A stretch of DNA of 64,000 nucleotides from Chitinophagales bacterium (GTDB lineage Bacteria > Bacteroidota > Bacteroidia > Chitinophagales > Saprospiraceae). The notes beneath the pieces are model-generated. The model was given only the letters and a program-made list of their open reading frames with translations, searched no databases and was not told the DNA's origin. This document shows positions 8,377 to 17,122 of the stretch, in pieces (position 1 is the stretch's first letter; every line of letters begins with the position of its first letter). A program made the translations under genes and the position numbers. The stretch covers positions 1-64,000 of the forward strand of contig JAAFJY010000004.1 in assembly GCA_013299105.1 (NCBI GenBank), read 5' to 3'.

Positions 8377-9513
8377 CAAAACCCCCTTGGTAGATGGCAA
8401 TTCCCGGCTATTTACATCTCTCCGCACCGCCATTTTGATCGCTTTGGCCAAGGCTTTGAAGCTGGCTTCGATCTTGTGGTGTTCGTTGTCGCCTTCTACT
8501 TTGAGGTACAGGTTGCACAGGGCCGCGTCGCTGAAGGACTTGAAAAAGTGATGAAACATCTCGGTGGGCATTTGCCCTACTTTTTCGCGGCGGTATTCGC
8601 AGTGCCACACCAGCCAGGGACGGCCACTGAAGTCGATGGCTGCCGTGGCCAGGCAATCGTCCATGGGCAAAAGGCAATGGCCGTAGCGCTCCATGCCGCG
8701 TTTGTCGCCCACGGCTTTGCGGAAAGCCTCGCCGAGGGCGATCGCCGTGTCTTCGATGGTGTGGTGCTCGTCGATGTGCAAGTCGCCTTCCACTTTGATG
8801 TCGAGGTTGCAGCCACTGTGTTTGGCCAATTGGTCGAGCATGTGGTCAAAAAAGCCCAGTCCAGTATGGTTGTTGTACTTGCCTTGGCCGTCGAGCTCCA
8901 ATTGGATCAGGATATCGGTTTCTTTCGTGGTGCGTTTCACGGTGGCACTGCGACCCTGGGCCGACTTCAAGAATTGGTAGATTTCGGCCCAGTCGGTGCT
9001 GCGTAAGGCTATGGTATCATCCAGGGCCTCGGCGCTGTTGCTGATTTCGGTAGCACCCAGGCTGGGGTCATTGGCCATCCAAATTCCTTTGGCCCCCAGG
9101 TTTTTGGCCAGTTGGATGTCGGTGATGCGGTCTCCAATGACAAAGGATTTGCTCAGGTGGTACTCCCCACCAAAGTACTTGCCCAAAAGCGCGGTACCTG
9201 GCTTGCGGGTCGGCTGGTTTTCGTGGGCAAAGGTACGGTCGATAACGATGTCTTGAAAAACGATGCCTTCGTTGGCAAAAGCTTTGAGTACCGCGTTTTG
9301 GCTCGGCCAAAAAGTGTCCTCTGGAAAAGAATCGGTGCCCAGGCCATCCTGGTTGGTGACCATGACCAATTCGTAGTCAAATTCCTGCACGATTTTGCTC
9401 AAATACTGAAATACCAAGGGGTAAAACTCCAGTTTGTCCAAAGCATCGAGCTGGTAGTCGTGGGGTTCGAGCACCAAAGTGCCGTCGCGATCGAGGAAAA
9501 GTACTTTTTTCAT
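8374..9513 (-). CDS. hisB: bifunctional histidinol-phosphatase / imidazoleglycerol-phosphate dehydratase
   Basis: 379 residues from the ATG at 9513. An upstream TTG at 9531 would add six residues but overlaps hisC. The N-terminal half is a HAD phosphatase: [13 protein letters not shown] carries the nucleophile and acid Asp pair, and [14 protein letters not shown] is the C-terminal HAD motif. It removes phosphate from histidinol phosphate. The C-terminal half (from about 190) is the dehydratase with metal-binding histidines in [15 protein letters not shown] and [10 protein letters not shown]. The stop codon is inside the heptamer repeat. The gene starts two bases after the hisC stop, so translation is probably coupled. 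Confidence 0.96.
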   Translation of the reverse strand: MKKVLFLDRDGTLVLEPHDYQLDALDKLEFYPLVFQYLSKIVQEFDYELVMVTNQDGLGTDSFPEDTFWPSQNAVLKAFANEGIVFQDIVIDRTFAHENQPTRKPGTALLGKYFGGEYHLSKSFVIGDRITDIQLAKNLGAKGIWMANDPSLGATEISNSAEALDDTIALRSTDWAEIYQFLKSAQGRSATVKRTTKETDILIQLELDGQGKYNNHTGLGFFDHMLDQLAKHSGCNLDIKVEGDLHIDEHHTIEDTAIALGEAFRKAVGDKRGMERYGHCLLPMDDCLATAAIDFSGRPWLVWHCEYRREKVGQMPTEMFHHFFKSFSDAALCNLYLKVEGDNEHHKIEASFKALAKAIKMAVRRDVNSRELPSTKGVL

Positions 9514-9515
9514 GC

Positions 9516-10571
9516 TCAAAGGTGTTTCCAATTTTTCAAAGCCTCAATCAAGGTCACATTCTCGTCAGGTCGGCCCACGGTGATGCGCAGCGAGCCTTCA
9601 CAAAGGTGCACCGAATTGCGGTTGCGCACAATGATGCCCTGTTCTACAAGGTAATTGTAAACGGCGTTGGGATCGCTCATTTTGACCAAAATAAAATTGG
9701 CGTGTGAGGGATAAACCGTTTGCACGTAAGGCAAATCGCGGCACACTTTTTCCAGTTTCACCCGTTCTTCCAGCAAGGTTTTTACCATTTGGTTGCGGTC
9801 TTCCACTTTGCTTTCAAGGGCCTCCAGGGCGGTGGTCTGGGTGAGCTGGTTGAGGTTGTAGGGCGCTTTGACCTTGTTGAAATAGTGGATCACCTCCTCG
9901 CTGGCAAAAGCCATGCCCAGGCGTAAACCCGCCATGCCCCAGGCCTTGGAGAAGGTTTGCATCACGATCAAGTTTGGGTATTTGGGCAAAAGCGAGATGC
10001 AAGAAGCCTGCTCCGAAAAGTCGATGTAAGCTTCATCGACCACTACCATACCGGGAAATTGAGCACAAAGTACCTCAATGTCGCTCAGCTTGATGTCGTT
10101 GCCAGTGGGGTTGTTGGGGCTGCAAATGAAGAGGATTTTGGAATGTTCATCGGCTGCGCTCAAGATTTCTTGGACATTCGTTTGAAAATCCGGCGTGAGC
10201 GATACTTTTTTCAAACCCACATCGGCAATGTCCGCCGAAACCTGGTACATGCCGTAGGTGGGGGGCAGGATCACGATGTTGTCCTGGCGGGGCTCGCAAA
10301 AAATGCGTAGCACCAGGTCGATGGCCTCGTCGCTGCCATTGCCCAGGAATATCTGGGAAGCTGGAACCCCCTTCAAAGCACTGATTTTTTCCTTCAAACG
10401 CCATTGCAAAGGATCTGGATAGCGGTTGAGGCCCGTTTCAAAAGGGTTTTCGTTGGCGTCCAAAAACACCTCAGCCTTGCCTTTGAACTCGCTGCGGGCC
10501 GAGGAGTAAGGCACCAGCCTCCGGATATTGGCCCTCACCCATTGGGCGATGGATGTTTGTGTTGTATTCAT
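9516..10571 (-). CDS. hisC: histidinol-phosphate aminotransferase
   Basis: 351 residues, a PLP-dependent class I/II aminotransferase that makes histidinol phosphate from imidazole acetol phosphate. The Schiff-base lysine is in [26 protein letters not shown] and VVDEAYIDF are the cofactor-binding motifs; [11 protein letters not shown] near the end carries the substrate-binding Arg. The start codon overlaps the hisD stop by four bases (ATGA type), and hisB follows after two bases, so D-C-B is tightly coupled. Confidence 0.96.
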   Translation of the reverse strand: MNTTQTSIAQWVRANIRRLVPYSSARSEFKGKAEVFLDANENPFETGLNRYPDPLQWRLKEKISALKGVPASQIFLGNGSDEAIDLVLRIFCEPRQDNIVILPPTYGMYQVSADIADVGLKKVSLTPDFQTNVQEILSAADEHSKILFICSPNNPTGNDIKLSDIEVLCAQFPGMVVVDEAYIDFSEQASCISLLPKYPNLIVMQTFSKAWGMAGLRLGMAFASEEVIHYFNKVKAPYNLNQLTQTTALEALESKVEDRNQMVKTLLEERVKLEKVCRDLPYVQTVYPSHANFILVKMSDPNAVYNYLVEQGIIVRNRNSVHLCEGSLRITVGRPDENVTLIEALKNWKHL

Positions 10572-11866
10572 TGTGCGCTTTGGTTGAAAGTGTTTAACCT
10601 GACCGTCACCGCATTGGCGTGTGCTGCCAGTTCTTCAGCGGTGGCCATGATTTCCACGGTGGGGCCGATGTTGGCCAAACCTTCCTTGCTGAGTTGTTGA
10701 AATGTGATTTTTTTCACAAAAGTGTCCACCGATACGCCGCTGTAAGCACGGGCATGGCCATTGGTGGGCAAGGTATGGTTGGTGCCCGATGCGTAATCAC
10801 CCACTGATTCGGGGGTGTAGTGGCCCAGGAAAACCGAGCCTGCATTGATTACGCCTTCCGCAAATTGTTCGGGGGTTTCCATGCACAAGATCAGGTGTTC
10901 GGGTGCATAGGCGTTGACCAAATCGAGCACATCGGTCAAGTTGGGCAAAACCAGCGCCGCGCTGTTGTTCAGGGCTGCACGGGTCAGGGCTGCACGGGGT
11001 AGGAGCGTGGTCTGTTTCTCTACTTCGGCCAGCACTTGTTGGGCCAGGTTTTCGGAAGTGGCGACCAAAACCACTTGGCTGTCGGCCCCGTGCTCGGCTT
11101 GGGCTAGCAGGTCGGCGGCTACGAAACTGGGCGTAGCCGTATCATCAGCTACCACCAAAACCTCGGATGGCCCAGCGGGCATGTCGATGGCGGTGCCCTG
11201 GCGGTTCACCGCTTGCTTGGCGGCGGTGACGTATTGATTACCGGGGCCGAATATTTTGAAAACGGCAGGGATGGTCTCGGTTCCGTAAGCCATTGCTCCG
11301 ACGGCCTGCACACCTCCTGCTTTGAAAATGCGGGTCACACCCACGCTTTGGGCCGCAAAAAGGATAGCTGGGTGGATTTTGCCCTCGCGGTTGGGGGGCG
11401 AGCAAAGTACAATCTCACGACAACCCGCAATCTTTGCTGGGACCCCCAGCATCAAGACCGTGGAGAACAAAGGCGCAGTACCACCAGGAATGTACAAGCC
11501 CACTTTTTCGATGCCCACACTTTTGCGCCAGCAGCGTACCCCAGGCATGGTTTCGACGGCAGCTTCAATTTTGTGGAGCTGGGGCTGGTGGAATTTTTCG
11601 ATGTTGGCTTTGGCGGTTTGGATGGCGGCTTTGAGTTCCTCACTCAGGCTGGCTGCTGCTTCGGCCAATTCTTCCGGGCTTACTTCGATTTGGTCAATCT
11701 TAACCTGGTCAAAGCGCTCGGTGTATTCGCGCAGGGCTGCATCTCCACGTTCGCGGATGGCCTGGAGGACCGTGCCCACCACCTGGTCAAGGGACTGCAC
11801 CTCGAAACTGGGGCGGCGGGTTATTTGTGCCCATTCGCTGGGGGCTGGGTTGATGTAGAGCTTCAT
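10568..11866 (-). CDS. hisD: histidinol dehydrogenase
   Basis: 432 residues. A zinc enzyme that oxidises histidinol to histidine in two NAD-dependent steps. Characteristic stretches are present: PGGTAPLFSTVLMLGVPAK, FGPGNQYVTAAKQ, DMPAGPSEVLVVAD, LAQAEHGADSQ and the C-terminal SGTNHTLPTNGHARAYSGVS with its catalytic and zinc histidines. The 428-base gap to hisG upstream is unusual for this operon and is built of two dispersed repeat families. Confidence 0.97.
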   Translation of the reverse strand: MKLYINPAPSEWAQITRRPSFEVQSLDQVVGTVLQAIRERGDAALREYTERFDQVKIDQIEVSPEELAEAAASLSEELKAAIQTAKANIEKFHQPQLHKIEAAVETMPGVRCWRKSVGIEKVGLYIPGGTAPLFSTVLMLGVPAKIAGCREIVLCSPPNREGKIHPAILFAAQSVGVTRIFKAGGVQAVGAMAYGTETIPAVFKIFGPGNQYVTAAKQAVNRQGTAIDMPAGPSEVLVVADDTATPSFVAADLLAQAEHGADSQVVLVATSENLAQQVLAEVEKQTTLLPRAALTRAALNNSAALVLPNLTDVLDLVNAYAPEHLILCMETPEQFAEGVINAGSVFLGHYTPESVGDYASGTNHTLPTNGHARAYSGVSVDTFVKKITFQQLSKEGLANIGPTVEIMATAEELAAHANAVTVRLNTFNQSAQ

Positions 11867-12294
11867 GGCTTCGTATTTGCGGTAGTTTGCTCTTTATAGG
11901 ATTGTGAAAACATGAGTTGACTGGGTTTTGAGTATAAGAAGCTTTTTTTGACTTACGACTTACGAGTGACGACTTACGACTTCCGAAGTGGGGACTCGCT
12001 GGCAAGATTTGGGGTTACTTGAGCATTCGTTTGCACGATTTTGACTTGTAGAAATTCATTTTTTACAAATCTTAAGCGTTTTGCAGTTGCGGATTGCTAC
12101 AAATGTCTCTCTTCTGCGAAGAAAAGCACGCTCAAAGAGATGGATTGAGAGTTTACTCGTTAAAAATCCATTTTACGTTACAAACGCATGGAAGATGGTC
12201 CTCGTCCAAGGCATTGAATCAGTCCCCTCTTTTCAACATTTCAACCCTTCAACATTTCAACTTCTTCTCAACTTCTCAACTCCTCAACCTCTCT
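11867..12294. other. hisD-hisG intergenic region, repeat-filled
   Basis: 428 bases without a gene. It contains a member of the ACTTACGA repeat family (11949-12040), a stretch containing gcatggaagatggtcc that is similar to 16485-16512 (there gaagatggtccgagacatgcg), and a TTGAA-family copy in the inverse orientation (12230-12297). I see no convincing terminator or promoter, so hisG and hisDCBHAF may still be one transcript. Confidence 0.6.
11949..12040 (-). repeat. ACTTACGA dispersed repeat, copy A
   Basis: About 92 bases beginning gacttacgacttacgagtga and ending gagcattcgtttgcacg. A close relative is at 20541-20634 and a shorter one at 16425-16470. Copies A and B both end about 80-100 bases upstream of a minus-strand start codon (hisD here, the vWA gene at 20445). 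Confidence 0.75.
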
Positions 12295-12297
12295 TCA
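12230..12297 (+). repeat. dispersed TTGAA-type repeat, hisD-hisG gap
   Basis: Complement copy (ttcaacatttcaacccttca and following ctcaac words) abutting the hisG stop codon at 12295. Confidence 0.8.
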
Positions 12298-13155
12298 AAC
12301 AATCATCTTCTGAATCGGCACGATCAAAATTCCTTGTGCTCCTGCTGCTTTCAGTTGGTGAATGATTTCCCAAAAGCGATCCTCGGCGATCACGGTATGC
12401 ACCGAGCTCCAACCCGCTTCGGCCAGGGGCACCACGGTGGGGCTTTTCATGCCGGGCAGGATTTTGATGATCGCTTCCAGGGCCTCGTTGGGGGCGTTCA
12501 TCAGCAGGTAACGGTTGTTTTTGGCGGCCAAAACCGACTTGATGCGAAACACCAATTGATCGAGGATGGTTTTGGCTTCGGGGCTCAGGTTTTTGTTGGC
12601 GTACAAGGCTGCTTCGGATTCCAGGATCACGTCTTTTTCCTCCAGGCCATTCATGAACAAAGTATTGCCAGAGCTCACCAAGTCGCAAATGGCGTTGGCC
12701 AGGCCGATGTTGGGCGCAATTTCTACCGAACCAGCGATTTCGTGGATTTCGGCACTGAGGTTTTGTTGTTTCAGCCAGCCGCGCAGGGTGTTGGGGTAGG
12801 ATGTAGCGATGTGCTTGCCGTTCAACCATTGCAGGCCGGGATATTCCGTGCCTTTGGGAACGGCAATCGAGAGGCGGCAGCGGGCAAAACCCAAATTCAT
12901 CACCAGGTCGAGCTCTTTTTCCTTTTCGATGACCGTGTTTTCGCCCAGGATAGCCAGGTCGGCGATGCCATCATGCACGTACTGCGGGATGTCGGAGTTG
13001 CGCAGGTAAAACACTTCGAGTGGGAAGGTGCGGGAGGCGACTTTGAGTTGGTCGCGGCCTTCTTCGAGGCGGATGCCACACTCGCGCAGTAGGGCCAGCG
13101 ATTCTTCCTGCAAGCGGCCCGATTTTTGCACGGCAATGCGAAGCTTGGTTTGCAT
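12295..13155 (-). CDS. hisG: ATP phosphoribosyltransferase
   Basis: 286 residues, the long form of HisG that carries its own C-terminal ACT-like regulatory domain, so no HisZ is needed. It condenses ATP and PRPP to phosphoribosyl-ATP, the committed and feedback-inhibited step. The N-terminal TKLRIAVQKSGRLQEESL and the PRPP-loop region around EIAGSVEIAPNIGLANAICDLVSSG are typical; the last 80 residues form the regulatory domain. It is first in the operon. The leader upstream holds a 257-base inverted repeat (13191-13447). Confidence 0.96.
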   Translation of the reverse strand: MQTKLRIAVQKSGRLQEESLALLRECGIRLEEGRDQLKVASRTFPLEVFYLRNSDIPQYVHDGIADLAILGENTVIEKEKELDLVMNLGFARCRLSIAVPKGTEYPGLQWLNGKHIATSYPNTLRGWLKQQNLSAEIHEIAGSVEIAPNIGLANAICDLVSSGNTLFMNGLEEKDVILESEAALYANKNLSPEAKTILDQLVFRIKSVLAAKNNRYLLMNAPNEALEAIIKILPGMKSPTVVPLAEAGWSSVHTVIAEDRFWEIIHQLKAAGAQGILIVPIQKMIV

Positions 13156-13190
13156 CAGTTGTTTGTGTTTGTTAGGTTTGGGTTGCTTTT

Positions 13191-13447
13191 GCCCCGCTGC
13201 GCGGTGCTATGTTGGAACACGGATGAAACGGATAAAACGGATGAACACTGGTTCTGATCCGTTTCCTGCGTAAAATCCATGTTTCATCCAGTCCTTTTTC
13301 TTCGAGCAGGGCTTTGTAGAGACAGGGCACGCCCTGTCTTTCCCCTTCGAATTGCTTGCGAATCGGGTCAAGATCATGTTTGCAATCCGTGAAAACCCGT
13401 TTCATCCGTTTTATCAGTGTTCCTCCACCCGCACCGCGCAGCGGGGC
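13191..13447. repeat. large imperfect inverted repeat upstream of hisG
   Basis: The left arm has gccccgctgcgcggtg at 13191-13206 and ggaacacggatgaaacgg from 13214. The right arm has their complements, ttcatccgttttatcagtg around 13401-13420 and caccgcgcagcggggc at 13432-13447. A 19-base palindrome, gacagggcacgccctgtct, sits in the loop. Related wording (cggatgaaac, ccgtgttcc) recurs near 38290-38360 and 47455-47475. It is 35 bases upstream of the hisG start and is a dispersed repeat, not a gene. Confidence 0.75.
13316..13339. repeat. GACAGGGC palindromic repeat, copy 1
   Basis: gtaga followed by gacagggcacgccctgtct. The core is a near-perfect palindrome. A second copy differing in one central base lies at 45199-45222. 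Confidence 0.8.
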
Positions 13448-13489
13448 GCGAAGCAGCATGGGCGGAAAAGGGCCATTTTTGGATAAAAA

Positions 13490-13525
13490 AAAAGAGGTCT
13501 GCCGGACAAACGGCAGACCTCTTTT
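13490..13525 (-). terminator. strong intrinsic terminator downstream of tRNA-Phe
   Basis: A perfect 15-bp stem (aaaagaggtctgccg with its complement) and a six-base loop. On the minus strand it is followed by a run of nine to ten T. It lies between tRNA-Phe and hisG, so it separates the tRNA transcript from the his operon. Confidence 0.85.
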
Positions 13526-13774
13526 CGAGTTGACAAATTGGCTAATTCAGTACATCCAATTCTTCCACCATTCGCCCCTTAGGAGAGCAAAGCATGATGG
13601 TGATGAAAATGTAAGTTTGCCAATGTCATATTCTAAAAAAATAAAGCAAAAGATTGAGAAATCAGTTTTGAAAAGCACATTTGAGCTAGAAAATCAAAAA
13701 GCGAAACTTCATAAACTTTCACGAAGCCCTTCTTCTCAACTCTTCAACTTTTCAACCTCTAAACTTTAAGAGAG
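13526..13774. other. unassigned stretch between terminator and tRNA-Phe
   Basis: About 250 bases with no convincing gene. If the tRNA-Phe transcript runs to the terminator at 13490, this would be its 3' trailer. A TTGAA-family repeat lies at 13728-13763. I looked for a second tRNA or small RNA and found no clear fold. Confidence 0.4.
13728..13763 (+). repeat. dispersed TTGAA-type repeat near tRNA-Phe
   Basis: ctcaactcttcaacttttca and neighbours, ending 12 bases from the 3' end of tRNA-Phe. Confidence 0.75.
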
Positions 13775-13847
13775 TGGTACGGGCAGGAATCGAACCAGCG
13801 ACACCAGGATTTTCAGTCCTGTGCTCTACCAACTGAGCTACCATACC
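13775..13847 (-). tRNA. tRNA-Phe (anticodon GAA)
   Basis: 73 nucleotides on the minus strand. The acceptor arms ggtatgg and ccgtacc pair. The D arm has agctcagttggtagagc, the anticodon arm has cagga-ctgaaaa-tcctg with GAA at 34-36, and the T arm is gctgg-ttcgatt-cctgc with one T-T mismatch. The discriminator is A and CCA is not encoded. Confidence 0.95.
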
Positions 13848-13892
13848 AGGTTTAAATTGACCAAGGACGTGACCTTGGTTGCAAAGCGCGTG

Positions 13893-13924
13893 CAAATATA
13901 AGGGCATGTTCACCGATTGTGCAA
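13893..13924 (-). promoter_or_regulatory. probable promoter of tRNA-Phe
   Basis: On the minus strand TTG and TATATTTG are separated by 21 bases, a full match to the Bacteroidota -7 box. It lies 45 bases before the tRNA 5' end. A short inverted repeat ccaagg/ccttgg (13861-13878) lies between. Confidence 0.6.
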
Positions 13925-14127
13925 GTCAAAAGCGATTTTTTTTAGAAAAAACAAAAAACCGCTGTAAAAACGTACCCCTGGATCGGCTTGGAATGCTCCC
14001 TTTTACATGGATTGCTGCGATTACAAGGATCAATGCTTTTGGTGTACAAAAAGTTCCTGGAGATTTGAAAAAATGCAACAGTGTGCTGTTTTTTTTAACG
14101 AGTTGTCTTGAAAATTAGTTAGGATTA

Positions 14128-14157
14128 TTGCCGAATAATGAAAAAGTATTATCTTCG
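14128..14157 (+). promoter_or_regulatory. probable promoter for the 14221-16404 pair
   Basis: TTG at 14128-14130 and TATCTTCG at 14150-14157 are spaced by 19 bases. The latter differs from TAnnTTTG at one position. The ATG at 14221 is 63 bases downstream. The rest of the 13848-14220 gap is AT-rich and carries nothing else I can name. Confidence 0.4.
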
Positions 14158-14220
14158 CCTTGCAGCGAGATCGTTAATTTTCCAGGGTGTAATTCTTTTT
14201 TTACCTAAAACTTAATCACT

Positions 14221-14604
14221 ATGTCGAGTTCAACTGACTATAGGATTTATAGTATTCTAATTACCGCTGCTGACCCTCAAACGGGCACCCTGACCTTATC
14301 CGATGACGGAAAAACAGTTTTTAGCAATAGCCTGGCTCAATTTGATTTTGTGTATTGGATTGTGCCCGATACTACTGCCAATATCGAGGCCATTACAGGA
14401 ATCAATGTTGAATCCGGCCCTCAAATCTTCTCAGCGGGGCCACTGAAATCCGACTCTCCAGGCGAAGGAAACAAATCGGTCTGGTTCGCCCAGTATTTCG
14501 CCAATGCTGAACCCGCTGGGACTGTTGAAGAGTATACTATTTCTTGGGTGGATACGGATGGGAATGAGCATGTTTATGATCCGAAGCTAATGATCAACCT
14601 GTAA
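14221..14604 (+). CDS. small unknown protein, coupled to the cyclase gene
   Basis: 127 residues beginning MSSSTDYRIYSILITAADPQ. There is no signal peptide or membrane segment. The sequence alternates hydrophobic and polar residues and ends in VDTDGNEHVYDPKLMINL, which suggests a small beta-rich soluble domain. I do not recognise the family. The next gene starts six bases after its stop, so the two are almost certainly one operon and the protein may be a partner or regulator of the cyclase. That partnership is inference from position only. Confidence 0.75.
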   Translation: MSSSTDYRIYSILITAADPQTGTLTLSDDGKTVFSNSLAQFDFVYWIVPDTTANIEAITGINVESGPQIFSAGPLKSDSPGEGNKSVWFAQYFANAEPAGTVEEYTISWVDTDGNEHVYDPKLMINL

Positions 14605-14610
14605 ATTTTT

Positions 14611-16404
14611 ATGACACGAAATAATAAGCAAGCCTATTTTTTTATAATGGGCTTGCTTTTTACGATATTTTCACCTTGTTTCAGTCAGGATCAACGTATT
14701 GCAGATAGCCTTACTTTGATTTATCGTAAAAACTATCTAAAAGGTGCCGAAAAATTGGAATTGCTCCGCAATTTGGCGTTTAATGAATTGAACAACACTG
14801 AACAGGCTTTGCGTTATGCTGAAGAGTTAATTCAGTTGTCCAAGATAGCAAAACAAGACCTATATTTATATCGAGGCTATGTCCAAAAAGGATACAGGAA
14901 GAGGATATTGGGAATCATGGATGAAGCTTTACAAGCATATTTCAATGCATTAAAGGTTGCTCGACACATTAAGTATACTCAAGGAATTGGGGCTACATAT
15001 GGGGCTATAGCAGATACCTATTCCATGTCTAATAATCCAACAGTAGCCAAGTCTTATTACAAAAAAGCAATTGAAAGCTTAAAATTCTCCGATCAGTCCA
15101 TAGCAATTGCAACTACTTTTCTCAACGCAGGCGACGAATTCTACACCACAAATTCCTACGACACTGCCCTAATCTATTTCAAAGAATCCGCCCGCATTTT
15201 TGAAAAACTAGACTACCCATCGGGCAAGGCCTACAGCCTCGGCAACATCGGCATGGTGTATGCCAAAACTGGTAAACACCAACTGGCCGAGCGCAACATC
15301 AACGAAGCGGTCAAAATCCTGGAATTGGCCGAAGACCACCAGCCTATTTGCGACTACCTGCTCTCGATGGTGGAGATTTACCAGGCCAAAAAAGACCAAA
15401 CCAGGGCGCTGGACTACGCCGCCAGGAGCCTGAAACTAGCCGAAGCCTACGGCCTGAAAGAACAAATCAGCAACGCCAGCCTTAGCTTGTCGGAGTTGTA
15501 TGAAAACCAGGGCAATAGCCAGGCTTCGCTGCGTTACTACAAAAACCACGTGGCCTACCGCGACAGCGTGAACAACCTAAAATCGGTGCAGGCCATGGCC
15601 GATTTGCGCACTGATTTCGAGGTGTCGGAAAAACAGGCCGAGGTGGACTTGCTGAATGAGCAAAAACGCAACCAACGCAACAGAATGATCGGCCTGAGCA
15701 TCATTTTGGGCCTGATCAGCTTGCTCTTGGGGGCTTTGTATTGGTTTTACCGCGCCATTTCCCGCGAGCACAAGGTATCGGAAAGCCTGCTGCTCAACAT
15801 CCTACCCGTCGAAACGGCCCAGGAGCTCAAACGCAAAGGCAAAGTGGACGCCGTGAAAATCGACCAGGTGACGGTCTTGTTCACCGATTTTGTGGAGTTT
15901 TCCAAAAGGGCCGAGCACATCGAGCCTGATCTATTGGTGCGCAGCATCGACTTCTATTTTAAACAATTCGACGAGATCACCACCCGCTACGGCCTGGAGA
16001 AAATCAAAACCATTGGCGACGCTTACATGTGCGCCAGCGGCCTGCCCACGCCCAATCAAGCCAGTGCCAAAGAGGTGGTTCGAGCCGCGCAAGAGATGCT
16101 TGAAGTGGTCCAAGCGGCCCTTGGCAGCGATGACGACTTGGTGCATTTTGAAATCCGCATTGGCATCCACACGGGCCCGGTGGTGGCTGGCATCGTGGGC
16201 ATCAAAAAATGGCAGTACGACATCTGGGGCGATACTGTGAACATCGCCGCACGCATGGAATCGGCCTCTAAACCTGGCCGCATCAACCTCTCAGAAAGCA
16301 CTTTCCAGGAAATCCAGGATGAATTTCCCTGCGAGTACCGGGGCGAAATTGAAGTGAAGAATCGGGGAGCATTGAGGATGTATTTTTTGAGTTATGAATT
16401 ATGA
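14611..16404 (+). CDS. TPR-containing class III adenylate/guanylate cyclase
   Basis: 597 residues. A signal peptide (MGLLFTIFSPCFSQ) is followed by about 300 residues of TPR-like helical repeats, one membrane helix at about 358-380 (SIILGLISLLLGALYWFY) and a cytoplasmic class III cyclase domain from about 395. Catalytic motifs: VLFTDFVEFSKRAE with a metal Asp, and KIKTIGDAYMCASGLP with the substrate-specifying Lys and the second Asp region; later WGDTVNIAARMESASKPG carries the transition-state Asn/Arg pair. The Lys favours ATP. A sensor in the periplasm would control cAMP synthesis inside. The first 500 bases are visibly more AT-rich than the remainder. Confidence 0.9.
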   Translation: MTRNNKQAYFFIMGLLFTIFSPCFSQDQRIADSLTLIYRKNYLKGAEKLELLRNLAFNELNNTEQALRYAEELIQLSKIAKQDLYLYRGYVQKGYRKRILGIMDEALQAYFNALKVARHIKYTQGIGATYGAIADTYSMSNNPTVAKSYYKKAIESLKFSDQSIAIATTFLNAGDEFYTTNSYDTALIYFKESARIFEKLDYPSGKAYSLGNIGMVYAKTGKHQLAERNINEAVKILELAEDHQPICDYLLSMVEIYQAKKDQTRALDYAARSLKLAEAYGLKEQISNASLSLSELYENQGNSQASLRYYKNHVAYRDSVNNLKSVQAMADLRTDFEVSEKQAEVDLLNEQKRNQRNRMIGLSIILGLISLLLGALYWFYRAISREHKVSESLLLNILPVETAQELKRKGKVDAVKIDQVTVLFTDFVEFSKRAEHIEPDLLVRSIDFYFKQFDEITTRYGLEKIKTIGDAYMCASGLPTPNQASAKEVVRAAQEMLEVVQAALGSDDDLVHFEIRIGIHTGPVVAGIVGIKKWQYDIWGDTVNIAARMESASKPGRINLSESTFQEIQDEFPCEYRGEIEVKNRGALRMYFLSYEL

Positions 16405-16424
16405 GTTGGGGGTTATGAGTGGGG

Positions 16425-16470
16425 GCGCTGGCGAGATTTGAGGTGGGTTGCGCATTCGTGGGCACGTTTC
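16425..16470 (-). repeat. ACTTACGA-family repeat, partial copy C
   Basis: gcgctggcgagatttgaggt and gcgcattcgtgggcacgttt match the right half of copies A (11949) and B (20541). The left half is missing. Confidence 0.6.
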
Positions 16471-16513
16471 TGATGGTTCATTAAAACCATGAAGATGGTC
16501 CGAGACATGCGTT

Positions 16514-16565
16514 CTCTTCAACATTTCAACCCTTCAACTTTTCAACTTCCTTCAACTTCCTTCAA
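16514..16565 (+). repeat. dispersed TTGAA-type repeat
   Basis: ttcaacatttcaacccttca followed by more ttcaac words, in the gap between the cyclase gene and the membrane-protein gene. Confidence 0.8.
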
Positions 16566-16648
16566 ACAGAAATTTCTCATCCGCACTTGCTCGCCAATCG
16601 GGATCAACGTACATTTGTATCGATTCTCACCCAAAAAATCAAGGAAAG

Positions 16649-17086
16649 ATGAGCGAATTTCAGGAAGTTGTCAAGGATGGAGCCCGCAGTTTGGGCCAGC
16701 GCATGAAGCGCCTATTGTTGTGGATGCTGCTGCTGGCGGTTTTGGCTGGCGGGGTTTACCTGCTGGTTTGTAATTTCACCATCAGCTCTGGCAGCACCAT
16801 TGGCCAGTTGACCAATATCACCTACAAAGGCATCTTATTCAAAACTTATGAAGGCACCCTCAATACAGGCGTCATATCCTTTAACACCAATACCAACATG
16901 CCGCCCGATAAAATGACCCAGAGTACCGGAGGCTGGTTTTTTTCAGTGCCCCGCAGGGATGTGTACGAAAAACTAGATAACCTGCAAGGCCAGCGCGTTA
17001 AACTGCATTACAAAAAGAAAGTAAGAAACATGCCCTGGCAGGGCAAGACCCGCTACTTCGTGTATGATGTGGAGGTGGTGAAGTGA
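16649..17086 (+). CDS. membrane-anchored small protein, unknown function
   Basis: 145 residues. A basic amphipathic start (MSEFQEVVKDGARSLGQRMK) precedes a single membrane helix (LLLWMLLLAVLAGGVYLLV). About 95 residues of extracytoplasmic beta-rich sequence follow, with a conserved-looking segment TYKGILFKTYEGTLNTG and a basic C-terminus (VKLHYKKKVRNMPWQGKTRYFVYDVEVVK-like). Similar small proteins occur across Bacteroidota, some carrying doubtful enzyme names; I see no enzyme motif. It stands alone between repeats. Confidence 0.75.
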   Translation: MSEFQEVVKDGARSLGQRMKRLLLWMLLLAVLAGGVYLLVCNFTISSGSTIGQLTNITYKGILFKTYEGTLNTGVISFNTNTNMPPDKMTQSTGGWFFSVPRRDVYEKLDNLQGQRVKLHYKKKVRNMPWQGKTRYFVYDVEVVK

Positions 17087-17122
17087 GTTGAAAAGTTGAG
17101 GGTTGAAATGTTGAAGAGAACA
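17085..17122 (-). repeat. dispersed TTGAA-type repeat
   Basis: gttgaaaagttgagggttga then aatgttgaagagaac, directly at the stop codon of the preceding gene. Confidence 0.8.

Noticed and set aside
13172-13459. 95-residue minus-strand frame inside the inverted repeat
   Set aside because: It lies wholly within the repeat, its sequence is explained by repeat words, and no homologous feature or regulatory context supports translation.
13490-13525. Histidine attenuator before hisG
   Set aside because: The terminator is 335 bases upstream of hisG, no His-rich leader peptide is visible, and it fits the end of the tRNA-Phe transcript.
13540-13620. Second tRNA or small RNA between the terminator and tRNA-Phe
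   Set aside because: A stretch resembling a tRNA-Leu start was seen on the minus strand, but no anticodon arm or T arm follows.
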